Shown one piece after another: positions 44,197 through 52,086 of a stretch of DNA of 64,000 nucleotides (the first letter of the stretch is position 1; each line of letters opens with the position of its first letter). A program made the position numbers and the translations under genes. The stretch lies in assembly GCA_016789885.1 (NCBI GenBank), contig JAEUPZ010000010.1, positions 1 to 64,000 of the forward strand, in the 5' to 3' direction. Below the pieces are notes generated by a model. That model was not told the origin of the DNA, made no database searches, and worked only from the letters and a program-made list of their open reading frames with translations. The DNA comes from Chromatiales bacterium. GTDB lineage: Bacteria > Pseudomonadota > Gammaproteobacteria > Steroidobacterales > GCA-2729495.

Positions 44197-45195
44197 CTAA
44201 TTCGGACGGTCTAGCAGATTTAGGGCTGCGCGTAGCTTTTGTGCGACGTTGTCGTCACTGATTTGGACGCCTCTCAGCTCGCATGCATGCGCGATCCTGC
44301 GGGCGAGCTTGTATGGCATCTCTTTGTCTTCGGGGGGCAAGAGATCAAGAAGCCCGAGAATCACCGCGTGAAGGCTATGCCGCTCGCGAGTGGCCAGGGG
44401 CTTTTCTGCCTGCTCGGTCGCCGCAGTGCTACGACGCTCAATCTCGTTGAGGTCGTCTAGCAGATTGCGATTCTCGTGCCGAAGGATGCTGAGCGTACTG
44501 CGTTGTTCAGGAGTCAAGTTCTCTGCTGCGAGGAACCCCGCTTCTAGGTCGACGTCTCGACCCATCAAGCCGCCGACTTCGAATGCTCGCGAACCGAAAT
44601 CATCGAGTCCACCTATTGGCACGGCCAGCCCAAGGTCCTGCCGTTTCCTCCAGCGAACGACCACTTCGCCAAGAATGTCTATGAGAACCGACTCGTTTCT
44701 TTCGTACTCATGGAAGAGTTCTTGCTGGTAGGGGTCGAAGCCGCGCCGCGATAGCCAGTCATTCAGCGAGGTCAGATCCACCCAAGTGTTCTCGGCTTCC
44801 ACGGTTCCATCCAGCGACAGGGCGAGGTGGTCGGCCACAAGTTCCTTGTTTAGAACTGACTCCGACATTAGCGCCTCGAGCCGGGTCGCATGCTTCGCCA
44901 CCGTTGGAGGGAGCGGCTTCTTGGTAACCGGATACGGGTCGAGCCAAGACTCTGATTCCTCCTGGTCGCTGCCAAAGTAAAACGGCCTGCCGAGACCACT
45001 GTCTGGGTCATCGTTCTTCGAGCGAACTAGTACGAACTTCTGCTTACACGTTCGGAGGAACGTGTCGACTTCCGATGCCGGGATTTTGGGGTCATCGAGG
45101 TACTCCCGAAGATCCAAAGCAAGCAGGATGGACGCATCGGCGATGGAAATTGCCCGAAGGACGAGAGATTCATCAAGGCGAAGGGTCATGTCCAT
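44197..45195 (-). CDS. Unknown island protein directly downstream of the integrase
   Basis: A 332-aa protein with no recognised domain in the first ~240 residues (LRLDESLVLRAISIADASIL at the start; NDWLSRRGFDPYQQELFHEYERNESVL mid-protein). The C-terminal ~60 residues (LHAVILGLLDLLPPEDKEMPYKLARRIAHACELRGVQISDDNVAQKL) look like a small helical domain that I have seen at the end of various island proteins. Its ATG lies inside the 3' end of int (23-bp overlap). Lower GC and cargo position make it a candidate for an uncharacterised accessory or defence function. Confidence 0.65.
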   Translation of the reverse strand: MDMTLRLDESLVLRAISIADASILLALDLREYLDDPKIPASEVDTFLRTCKQKFVLVRSKNDDPDSGLGRPFYFGSDQEESESWLDPYPVTKKPLPPTVAKHATRLEALMSESVLNKELVADHLALSLDGTVEAENTWVDLTSLNDWLSRRGFDPYQQELFHEYERNESVLIDILGEVVVRWRKRQDLGLAVPIGGLDDFGSRAFEVGGLMGRDVDLEAGFLAAENLTPEQRSTLSILRHENRNLLDDLNEIERRSTAATEQAEKPLATRERHSLHAVILGLLDLLPPEDKEMPYKLARRIAHACELRGVQISDDNVAQKLRAALNLLDRPN

Positions 45196-46474
45196 TCCTC
45201 GCTAGACTCGCGGCCTGCTGCGCCAAGTCGTGGCGGCTAAGACCGCCTTTCGCTGTATCGCTGTGTAGCTGGCTGAGACTAGCGCCCATCTGGAGTGCCT
45301 GCGCGCTCTCACGCAGTTCATCGAGGTAGTCAGCCCACGCTTGCATCATGCGGCGGCGCTCGGGCAGGTGTTCCGCAAAGTTGTAGGCGGCCCGCACGTT
45401 GTTCCGTTCTGCATGGGCCAGTTGCCGTTCGATGGCGTCGCGGTTCCAGCCCTTTTCGTTGAGCAGTGTGCTGGCCATGCTCCGGAACCCGTGGCCCGTC
45501 ATCTGGTCCTTGGTGAAGCCCAGTCGGCGCAGGGCCGCGTTGACGGTGTTCTCGCTCATCGGGCGGCCTCGGGATCGTAGGCCAGGGAACAGCAGGCGCC
45601 CGGAGCCTGTCAGCTGGTGCAGTTCGCGGAGGATGGCCACCGCCTGGGTGGACAGCGGGACGACATGGGGTTGGCGCGCCTTCATGCGGGCGGCCGGGAT
45701 GCGCCACTCGGCCTTGTCCAGGTCAAACTCGGCCCACTCGGCTTTCCGCAGCTCCCCGGGGCGCACGAACACCAGGGGGGCCAGCCGGAGCGCGCAGCGG
45801 GTGACGTGGCTGCCCTGGTAGCCATCCAGGGCCAGCAGCAAGGCTCCGACCTGCTTGGGGTCCGTGACGCTGGCGTGGTGGCGCTCGCGGGTCGGGGGCA
45901 GGGCGCCCCGCAGGTCCCCTGAGGGATCGCGCTCGGCGCGCCCGGTGGCCACGGCATAGCGGAACACCTGGCCGCAGTTCTGGTGGATCCGGTGGGCTGT
46001 CTCGAGGGCGCCCCGGGCCTCCACCCGCCGCAGGACCGTGAGCAGGGTAGGGGCCGTGATGGCGTTGACCGGCTCCCGGCCGATGTAAGGGAACACGTCC
46101 GCTTCCAGGCGCCGCTCTATCTTGCTGGCGTGGTTTGCGGCCCAGCCAGGGGCCCGCCTGGCTAGCCACTCCCTGGCGACGGCCTCAAAGCTGTCCGCGG
46201 AGGCCAGTTTCGCGGCCTGCTTCGCCGCACCGGGGTCGATACCGGACGCCAGCTGCTCCTTCGCCTTCAGGAGGGCCGAGCGGGCCGCTTTGAGGGAGAC
46301 AGCGGGGTAGGGGCCGAAGGCGAGGGTCTTCTCCCGGCCTTGCACCCGGTACTTCAGTCGCCAGAGTTTCCCGCCGGCAGGGGTGACCAGCAGGTAAAGC
46401 CCGCCGCCATCGGCGAGCTTTCGGGGCCGGTCGCCTGGCTTGGCGTTGCGGATGGCAGCTTCGGTGAGCGGCAT
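45173..46474 (-). CDS. int: P4-type tyrosine integrase
   Basis: A 433-aa site-specific recombinase with the N-terminal DUF4102 arm-binding domain (LTEAAIRNAKPGDRPRKLADGGGLYLLVTPAGGKLWRLKYR) and a complete catalytic set: R238 (VRPGEL), K265, H328-x2-R331 (HGFRS), H354 and Y364 (AAYN). The end (ERRRMMQAWADYLDELR) is typical of P4 integrases. Adjacent to ssrA, the attachment target. Intact, so the island may still be excisable. Confidence 0.95.
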   Translation of the reverse strand: MPLTEAAIRNAKPGDRPRKLADGGGLYLLVTPAGGKLWRLKYRVQGREKTLAFGPYPAVSLKAARSALLKAKEQLASGIDPGAAKQAAKLASADSFEAVAREWLARRAPGWAANHASKIERRLEADVFPYIGREPVNAITAPTLLTVLRRVEARGALETAHRIHQNCGQVFRYAVATGRAERDPSGDLRGALPPTRERHHASVTDPKQVGALLLALDGYQGSHVTRCALRLAPLVFVRPGELRKAEWAEFDLDKAEWRIPAARMKARQPHVVPLSTQAVAILRELHQLTGSGRLLFPGLRSRGRPMSENTVNAALRRLGFTKDQMTGHGFRSMASTLLNEKGWNRDAIERQLAHAERNNVRAAYNFAEHLPERRRMMQAWADYLDELRESAQALQMGASLSQLHSDTAKGGLSRHDLAQQAASLARNGHDPSP

Positions 46475-46478
46475 GCGC

Positions 46479-46530
46479 TGGGGGTATCGCCTTCAGACTG
46501 GGGGTATCTGAGGCCAAAACTACCCCCACA
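46479..46530. repeat. Integrase arm-type sites upstream of int
   Basis: TGGGGGTATC occurs at 46479-46488 and 46499-46508 in direct orientation, 20 bp apart, followed by inverted TACCCCCACA at 46521-46530. The same core occurs inverted near 36335. Confidence 0.6.
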
Positions 46531-46584
46531 TGCCTCCGGATTCAAGCGGATGCCCCCGGACGATATAGGATCACCAGAAAGCAA

Positions 46585-46608
46585 AAACCCCGGTTTTTGC
46601 CGGGGTTT
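46585..46608 (-). terminator. Rho-independent terminator downstream of ssrA
   Basis: Stem AAACCCCGG/CCGGGGTTT (46585-46593, 46600-46608) with a 6-nt loop; on the minus strand it is followed by TTTTTGC. It lies inside the island and probably replaces the ancestral terminator displaced to the far border. Confidence 0.8.
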
Positions 46609-46641
46609 CTGGATGGCAGTGGACACTGCCGGATCGTCGTT

Positions 46642-47005
46642 TGGTGGAGGCGGCGGGAATCGAACCCGCGTCCGCAAGTCCTCTGCCCTGCGCTCTACAT
46701 GCTTATCCCGTCTTTGATCTTGCTGGCAGCTACCCGACGGGCAGGGAAGACTGACAGCCAGTCCGAAGGTGGTCTTTAACGATTGGACCCCGGACAGGCC
46801 CGCACGCGATCCTGTGCTGGGTTACACCGGGGTCTGGTCCGCACAGGCACGGGCCCAGTCCGATGGCTCAGAGCCGGTTTTTAGGCGGCGAGAGCGTAGT
46901 TGTCGTCGTTGGCAACTATAAGGTTTGCAAGTGGTTTAACGAGGTTACCTGCACCTCGGCATGCACGAAGGGGTTCGCAACCCACGTCGAAACCAGGTCG
47001 CCCCC
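46642..47005 (-). ncRNA. ssrA: Transfer-messenger RNA (tmRNA)
   Basis: Complete 364-nt tmRNA. 5' GGGGGCG (47005-46999) pairs with 3' CGCCTCC before discriminator A and CCA (ending at 46642). The tRNA-like T-arm GTTCGAATCCCGCC-type sequence is present. The tag frame (46913-46881) reads ANDDNYALAA then TAA, resuming from GCC; with the charged alanine the full tag is AANDDNYALAA. Its 3' end is the island attachment site. It rescues stalled ribosomes with SmpB. Confidence 0.95.
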
Positions 47006-47014
47006 GTGGGAGGC

Positions 47015-47043
47015 AGTATTGGGGAGTGGCTGCCCGATCACAA
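47015..47043 (-). promoter_or_regulatory. Sigma-70 promoter of ssrA
   Basis: On the minus strand: -35 TTGTGA (47043-47038), 17-bp spacer, -10 AATACT (47020-47015), about 9 nt before the mature 5' end. Confidence 0.75.
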
Positions 47044-47101
47044 GGGCGTCGGGCTTTCTGCAGGCAAAGATACTCTGAGAAGTGAATCGCAGGTATATGA
47101 A

Positions 47102-47632
47102 TTACCTGGATTTACGTAGCATGCGGCTTTTCTGCCGCTGCCAGTCGCGCTCCTTGATGCTCGCCCGCTTGTCGTGGGCCTGTTTGCCCTTGGCGAGCCC
47201 CAGCTTCAGCTTCGCCCGGCCCTGGCTCCAGTACAGCAGCAGCGGCACCAGCGTGTAGCCCTGCCGATCGACGGCGCCGGACAGCCGGTCGATCTGCCGC
47301 CGGTGCAGCAGCAGCTTGCGGTCCCGCACGGGATTCGCCTCGACGTGGGTCGAGGCCGACGGCAGCGGCATGATGTGGCAGCGAAGCAGCCAGCCTTCGC
47401 CATTGCGGAAGACGGCGTAGCTCTCCTTGAGGTTCGCGCGGCCGTCGCGCAGCGCCTTGACCTCCCAGCCCTCCAGGGCGAGGCCGGCCTCGACGTCGTC
47501 CTCGATGAAGTACTCGTGCCGGGCTGCCCGGTTCTCGGCGATGGGCCTGGATGGCGTGGTGTCGGCCTTCTTGCCGCCGCCTTTGGCGGCCGGCGCGGGT
47601 CCGGGCCGCGCAACGGTCTTCGGTCTGGGCAT
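47102..47632 (-). CDS. smpB: SsrA-binding protein SmpB
   Basis: A 176-aa tmRNA partner. The core OB-barrel reads [31 protein letters not shown], with the SxxxHV-like strand and the basic C-terminal tail [27 protein letters not shown] that becomes helical in the mRNA path. A lysine/alanine/proline-rich N-terminal extension of ~30 residues is longer than in E. coli. Lies just upstream of ssrA on the same strand. Confidence 0.96.
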   Translation of the reverse strand: MPRPKTVARPGPAPAAKGGGKKADTTPSRPIAENRAARHEYFIEDDVEAGLALEGWEVKALRDGRANLKESYAVFRNGEGWLLRCHIMPLPSASTHVEANPVRDRKLLLHRRQIDRLSGAVDRQGYTLVPLLLYWSQGRAKLKLGLAKGKQAHDKRASIKERDWQRQKSRMLRKSR

Positions 47633-47728
47633 GGGGAACGATTGTCGCGGCTGGGCTCAGTGCGGCACCATCGTGCCAGATTTCACGCCCAGAGACGTCC
47701 CGGCGCCCGGCGCCGGCCAGCTGCCCCC

Positions 47729-48169
47729 ATGCGCGAAGCCCGGCGGAGTGCCATCGTTCCCCATTCTGCCGAGCGCATGTTCGCCCTCGTCGCAGACGTG
47801 GCGTCTTACCCGCAGTTCCTGCCAGGCTGCACCCGGGGCGAGGTGCTGCGCGAGGAGGGCAGCGAGACCACGGCCAGCCTGTCGCTGTCCCGCGGTCCCC
47901 TCGATGCCACCTTCACGACCCGCAACACGCTGACGCCGCCCCGCGAACTGCGCATGGAACTTCTCGACGGGCCGTTCCGCGCACTGCATGGCCAGTGGAC
48001 CTTCACGCCGCTCGGTGACACCGGCTGCCGGGCCGAGCTCACGGTGCGGTTCGAGTTCCGCAACCGCGCGGCCGACCTGTTGATGGGCGCGGCCTTCGAG
48101 CGCCTCTGCAACGAGATCGTCGACGCCTTCGTCCGCCGGGCTGCCGCCGTCTATGGAACCGCTGCCTGA
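47729..48169 (+). CDS. ratA: RatA-type START/polyketide-cyclase-like protein
   Basis: A 146-aa protein of the START/Bet v1 fold: IVPHSAERMFALVADVASYPQFLPGC (about 9-34) is the family opening, and FEFRNRAADLLMGAAFERLCNEIVDAFVRRA the C-terminal helix. Related to yeast Coq10 and E. coli RatA, reported to act on 50S subunit association or ubiquinone. ATG 47729. Overlaps the next gene (rnfH) by 17 bp; divergent from smpB, a conserved arrangement. Confidence 0.9.
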   Translation: MREARRSAIVPHSAERMFALVADVASYPQFLPGCTRGEVLREEGSETTASLSLSRGPLDATFTTRNTLTPPRELRMELLDGPFRALHGQWTFTPLGDTGCRAELTVRFEFRNRAADLLMGAAFERLCNEIVDAFVRRAAAVYGTAA

Positions 48170-48464
48170 CGACTGCGCCATCGAGGTCGCGTATGCGCGG
48201 CCCGACCGCCAGTGGGTGCTGCCGCTGCGCGTGCCGCTGGGCACTACGGTGCGCGCCGCGGTGCAGGCGTCGCCGCTGGCCGCCGAATGCCCCGAACTGG
48301 ATCTGGCCCGCTGCCCGCTGGGCGTGTGGGGGCGGCGCGTGAGGGACGACCGCCCGGTCCAGAGGGGTGACCGCATCGAGGTCTACCGGCCACTGCAGAA
48401 TGATCCCCGCGCGGCCCGCCGCGCGGCCGCCGCCCGCGGCAGCACCCTCGGCCGCGGGACGTAG
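48153..48464 (+). CDS. rnfH: RnfH-family ubiquitin-like protein
   Basis: A 103-aa UPF0125/RnfH protein of beta-grasp fold: IEVAYARPDRQWVLPLRVPLGTTVRAAV (about 10-37), CPLGVWGRRVRDDRPVQRGDRIEVYRPLQNDP near the end, the family signature. Partner of RatA in the ratAB module; role not firmly established. Starts inside the ratA 3' end. Confidence 0.9.
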   Translation: MEPLPDDCAIEVAYARPDRQWVLPLRVPLGTTVRAAVQASPLAAECPELDLARCPLGVWGRRVRDDRPVQRGDRIEVYRPLQNDPRAARRAAAARGSTLGRGT

Positions 48465-48468
48465 GCGC

Positions 48469-48798
48469 TCAGCCCACCGGCACGTCGGGCTGGATTTCCC
48501 TGACGACGTCGCCGTCGAACTGAACGATGACCCAGCGCTGGATAGGCCGCCGCGACTTGCCGGGCCGCAGGAAGTACATGTAGTCCCACCGGTCCGGGTG
48601 GAACGGGCTGGAAATCACGGGCGTGCCCAGGAGGAAGCGAACCTGGCTGCGGGTCATGCCGATCTGGACGGCCTCGATGTCGTCCTCGTCGAGGAGGTTG
48701 CCCTGCTGCACGTCGACCCGGTACACGCAGCCGCCGAGCGCAGCCGTGCCTGCAGCGATGAGCAGCAGCGCGCGGCGTCGGCTCGGGTCGATCGGCAT
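48469..48798 (-). CDS. bamE: Outer membrane protein assembly factor BamE
   Basis: A 109-aa lipoprotein: lipobox LGGC (C24), VYRVDVQQGN, then IGMTRSQVRFLLGTPVISSPFHPDRWDYMYF, the BamE/SmpA core. Part of the Bam complex inserting beta-barrel proteins in the outer membrane. Divergent from fur, the common gammaproteobacterial pairing. ATG 48798. Confidence 0.95.
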   Translation of the reverse strand: MPIDPSRRRALLLIAAGTAALGGCVYRVDVQQGNLLDEDDIEAVQIGMTRSQVRFLLGTPVISSPFHPDRWDYMYFLRPGKSRRPIQRWVIVQFDGDVVREIQPDVPVG

Positions 48799-48878
48799 GC
48801 AGGGGCTCCGCGGGCGAGGTGGCCGGGGTCCGGTGGGCTGGTGGATAATCGCCGCGAATAATAGCGGAACGCGGCGGG

Positions 48879-49286
48879 ATGGAGCGGCAGGATCTCAAGA
48901 ACGCCGGCCTCAAGGCGACCACGCCCCGGCTGCGCATCCTCGAGGCGCTCGGCGAGGGGGCGCCCCGGCACCTCAGTGCCGAGGACCTGTACCGCCGCCT
49001 CGTCGATGCGGGTGAGGAGGTGGGGCTCGCGACCGTGTATCGCGTGCTGGCGCAGTTCGAGCAGGCCGGGCTCGTCATCCGCCACCACTTTGCCACCGGT
49101 CATTCGGTCTTCGAGCTCAACCACGGCAAGCACCACGACCACATGGTGTGTCTCGAGACCGGCCGGGTGATGGAGTTCGCCAACGAGGAGATCGAGCGCC
49201 TGCAGCGCGAGATGGCGCGGCGCGAGGGCTACGACCTGGTGGACCACAGCCTGGTCCTCTACGTGCGCCCCTTGCGCGAGGGCTGA
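48879..49286 (+). CDS. fur: Ferric uptake regulator Fur
   Basis: A 135-aa winged-helix repressor. N-terminal DNA-binding domain LKNAGLKATTPRLRILEAL to YRRLVDAGEEVGLATVYRVLAQFEQAGLV, then the metal-sensing HHDHMVCLETGRVMEF and dimer helix EEIERLQREMARREGYDLVDHSLVLYV. The second cysteine of the usual CxxC is threonine (CLET) and the C-terminal cysteines are absent, so the structural zinc site of E. coli Fur is not complete. Convergent with recN, overlapping by 28 bp. Confidence 0.95.
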   Translation: MERQDLKNAGLKATTPRLRILEALGEGAPRHLSAEDLYRRLVDAGEEVGLATVYRVLAQFEQAGLVIRHHFATGHSVFELNHGKHHDHMVCLETGRVMEFANEEIERLQREMARREGYDLVDHSLVLYVRPLREG

Positions 49287-50995
49287 CGCCGGCTGCTGCT
49301 GCCGCGCTGGGCCGCCGCGGCGACGCCGGTCCGTCGCCCGAGCATTTCCCGCGCGTGCTCCCGGGTGCGTGCCGTGATCTCGACGCCGCCGAGCATGCGC
49401 GCCGTTTCCTCGAGCCTCGCGGCTTCGTCGAGTGGGCGCACCGTGGTGGCGGTGCGGGCGCCGGTCACGGTCTTGGCGACGGTGAGGTGCCGGTCGGCCA
49501 GGCTCGCCACCTGGGGCAGGTGGGTGATGCACAGCACCTGCCGGTGCAGCGCCAGGTCCCGCAGCCGGTGGCCCACGATCTCGGCCACCGCGCCGCCGAC
49601 GCCGCTGTCCACCTCGTCGAAGATGAGCGTGCCCACCGGGCTCGCGCCGGCGGCCACCACCTGGATCGCCAGGTTCAGCCGCGACAGCTCGCCGCCGGAG
49701 GCCACGCGGCCCAGGGGGCCGAGGGCCTGGCCGGGGTTCGCGCTGAAGCGGAATTCCACCTCTTCGGCACCCCCCGGGCCGATGGTCCCGTCGGGCTGGG
49801 CGATGAGCTCGATGGCGAACCGGGCGGCGGGCATGCCGAGCCCCGGCAGCTGTGCGGCGACGGCGGCTGCGAAGGCCCCGGCCGCGGCCCGCCGGCGCTC
49901 CGTCAGCCGGGCCGCCTCCGTCGCCAGCGCCGCGCGGGCCGCCTCGCAGGCCGCTTCGAGTCCGGCGATGGAGTCATCGAGGTTGTCCAGCTCGCTCGCC
50001 TCGGTGGCGAACTGCTGGCGGATCTCCGGCAGCTCGCCGGGCGCGACCTGCAGCTTGCGTGCGAGGTCGCGCATGGCGGCCACCCGGTCGGCGACGCGGG
50101 CCTCGCCGGCGGGGTCGGCATCCAGGCGCTCGAGGTGGTCGCGCAGGGCGGCCGCCGCCTCCCGCACCTGGATCATGGCTTCTTCACAGAGGGCGACCGC
50201 CGGTGCGATGGCCGGGTCGAGGGCGGCGACGCCGTCGAGCTGCCGTCGCGCCGCTGCCAGCGCGACGCTGGCGCCTGCGGCCTCGTCGTCGTCCAGTCGG
50301 GCGAGGGCGCTTGCCACGGCTTCCGCAATGCGCGTCCGGTGCGCCAGCCGCCGCGCGGACTGCTCGAGTTCGGCGAACTCGCCGGGGCGAGGGTCGAGGG
50401 CCGCGAGCTCGTCGAGGCGCAGGGCGAGCAGCGCACGGCGGGCTTCGCGGTCGCGTCCGGCCGAACGGAGCGCGGCGAGGCGCTCGTCGGCGGCGCGGGC
50501 CTCGCGCCATGCGGCCGCGAGGCCCGCCAGCAGCGGCCCATTGCCGGCCTGGGCATCGAGTACCGCGCGCTGGCTGCTCCTGAGGCGCAGCGACTGGTAT
50601 TCCTGCTGGCCGCAGATGTCGACCAGCAGCGCACCGACCTCACGCAGGGACTGGATCGTGGCCGAGCGGCCGTTGATCCAGGCCCGCGAGCGGCCATCGG
50701 CCGCGACCACCCGTCGCAGGATGCACTCGTCGGCTTCGTCGAAGGCGCGCTCGGCGAGCCACGCACGGGCCTCGGGCAGCGCTTCGATGCTGAAGGCGGC
50801 GCTGACCTCGAGCCGCTCGGCGCCGGTGCGGATGGCTGCCGCGTCGGCCCGCTCGCCGAGTGCCAGCGCCAGCGCGTCCACCAGGATCGACTTGCCGGCC
50901 CCCGTCTCGCCGGTCAGGGCCGTGAAGCCGCCGGACAGTTCGAGGCTGACCGCCTCGACGACCGCCAGGTCGCGGATCTGCAGCTCGCGGAGCAT
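49259..50995 (-). CDS. recN: DNA repair protein RecN
   Basis: A 578-aa SMC-like ATPase in double-strand-break repair. Walker A GETGAGKSILVDALALALGERAD near residue 30, a coiled-coil middle, signature ASGGELSRLNLAIQV and Walker B TLIFDEVDSGVGG. Normal length is ~553 aa; the C-terminus has a short basic extension (to 49259) overlapping the end of fur. ATG 50995. Confidence 0.95.
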   Translation of the reverse strand: MLRELQIRDLAVVEAVSLELSGGFTALTGETGAGKSILVDALALALGERADAAAIRTGAERLEVSAAFSIEALPEARAWLAERAFDEADECILRRVVAADGRSRAWINGRSATIQSLREVGALLVDICGQQEYQSLRLRSSQRAVLDAQAGNGPLLAGLAAAWREARAADERLAALRSAGRDREARRALLALRLDELAALDPRPGEFAELEQSARRLAHRTRIAEAVASALARLDDDEAAGASVALAAARRQLDGVAALDPAIAPAVALCEEAMIQVREAAAALRDHLERLDADPAGEARVADRVAAMRDLARKLQVAPGELPEIRQQFATEASELDNLDDSIAGLEAACEAARAALATEAARLTERRRAAAGAFAAAVAAQLPGLGMPAARFAIELIAQPDGTIGPGGAEEVEFRFSANPGQALGPLGRVASGGELSRLNLAIQVVAAGASPVGTLIFDEVDSGVGGAVAEIVGHRLRDLALHRQVLCITHLPQVASLADRHLTVAKTVTGARTATTVRPLDEAARLEETARMLGGVEITARTREHAREMLGRRTGVAAAAQRGSSSRRQPSRKGRT

Positions 50996-51006
50996 GGAGC
51001 CTGCCC

Positions 51007-51957
51007 TCAGCCGGCGGCCGGGCCGCCGTCGCTGCCGTCGCGTCCCCAGCGCAGCTTGCTGCGCAGGACGCCGAAGTAGTCGTGGTCCAGCGGGTGCACC
51101 AGCGTGACCCGCTGCCGCGCGGCGCGAATCCGCACGCTGAAGCCCGGGCCCAGCCGGCCCACGGTCTCGCCGTCGACGCTGACCTCGGCCCGCTCGCCGG
51201 CCGGCACCGGGCGGCGGGGCTCGCCGGGGGACGTCGGGGTGGTGTCACGCAGGCGCACCTCGACGGTGCGGGTGGCCGGGATCAGCAGCGGCCGGTCGCT
51301 CAGCGTGTGCGGGCAGATGGGTGTCAGGACCAGGGCGTCGAGGCCGGGCTCGACGATGGGGCCGCCGCAGGAGAGCGCATAGGCCGTCGAGCCCGTGGGG
51401 GTCGCCACGATGAAGCCGTCGCCCAGGTGGGTGTTGACGTAGCGGCCATCGACGAGCGTTTCGTATTCGAGCATGCGGCCGGTGGCGTGTCGCTTCACGA
51501 CCACGTCGTTCAGGGCGATGCCGCTGGCGACGCGCCGCCGGCCCTCGACGAGGACGGCGTCGAGCAGCAGGCGCTCCTCGCTGCGGTAGTGGCCGTCGAG
51601 GATGTCGTCGACCCGGGCCAGCATCTCGTCCTGGGCCACGTCGGCGAGGAAGCCGAGGCGGCCACGGTTGATGCCGAGGACCGGTACCCGGTAGCGCGCG
51701 ATGCGGCGGGCGGCGTAGAGCATCGAGCCGTCGCCACCGACCGCGATGACCAGGTCGCAGCGTGCCGCAAACCCCGGCTCGTCGAGGCGGCGGACGCCGT
51801 CCGGCAGGCGCGGGCCTGCGGCGGCGTACACGGTGAGGCCCCGGGCGAGGAGGTGGGCGCAGAGCTGGGCGACGCCCGCCATGACCCGGCGGTCCTTCGG
51901 GTTGCCGGTGACGCCGATCCTGCGGAAGGCGGTGCGGGGGCGGGGATTCGCAGGCAT
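51007..51957 (-). CDS. nadK: NAD kinase
   Basis: A 316-aa enzyme phosphorylating NAD to NADP. GGDG motif VIAVGGDGSMLYAARR (about 72-88), NRGRLGFLADV, ALNDVVVKR and the second nucleotide-site TPTGSTAYALSCGGPIVEP. ATG 51957; the longer frame upstream is non-coding. It lies 11 bp upstream of recN on the same strand, so the two are likely co-transcribed. Divergent from hrcA. Confidence 0.95.
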   Translation of the reverse strand: MPANPRPRTAFRRIGVTGNPKDRRVMAGVAQLCAHLLARGLTVYAAAGPRLPDGVRRLDEPGFAARCDLVIAVGGDGSMLYAARRIARYRVPVLGINRGRLGFLADVAQDEMLARVDDILDGHYRSEERLLLDAVLVEGRRRVASGIALNDVVVKRHATGRMLEYETLVDGRYVNTHLGDGFIVATPTGSTAYALSCGGPIVEPGLDALVLTPICPHTLSDRPLLIPATRTVEVRLRDTTPTSPGEPRRPVPAGERAEVSVDGETVGRLGPGFSVRIRAARQRVTLVHPLDHDYFGVLRSKLRWGRDGSDGGPAAG

Positions 51958-52050
51958 GGCGGGCGTTCCACGGGGGCCGTGGGGCACATTACGGGGCGGC
52001 GCGCATCGCGGCAAGCGCTCGAAAGCCGTTTTGCCTTGTTGATCATTGCC

Positions 52051-52079
52051 TTGACACTCTCGCCACCGGATTGCTAAGT
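52051..52079 (+). promoter_or_regulatory. hrcA promoter overlapping a CIRCE operator
   Basis: -35 TTGACA (52051-52056) and -10 CTAAGT (52074-52079) are 17 bp apart. Overlaid is an inverted repeat TTGACACTC-N9-GATTGCTAA (52051-52077), a CIRCE element with three departures from TTAGCACTC-N9-GAGTGCTAA. HrcA binding would block the promoter, giving autoregulation. Confidence 0.8.
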
Positions 52080-52086
52080 TTTTTGC

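Larger units (their letters stand above)
36257..46642. mobile_element. Genomic island integrated at the 3' end of ssrA (tmRNA)
   Basis: About 10.4 kb of visibly lower-GC sequence between core genes. The tyrosine integrase at 45173-46474 sits beside ssrA. The tmRNA 3' end TTTGGTGGAGGCGGCGG (46640-46656, plus strand) has a near copy TTTGGTGGGGCGGCGG at 36257-36272, next to a terminator in ssrA orientation. Motif TGGGGGTAT occurs twice near the integrase and, inverted, near the far border. Contents: int, a 332-aa unknown, AlpA-type regulator, small overlapping genes, a PEP-CTERM gene, an IetAS-type ATPase/protease pair, and remnants of two transposases and an ICE membrane gene. No conjugation machinery, so it is probably mobilised by others or decaying. 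Confidence 0.85.
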
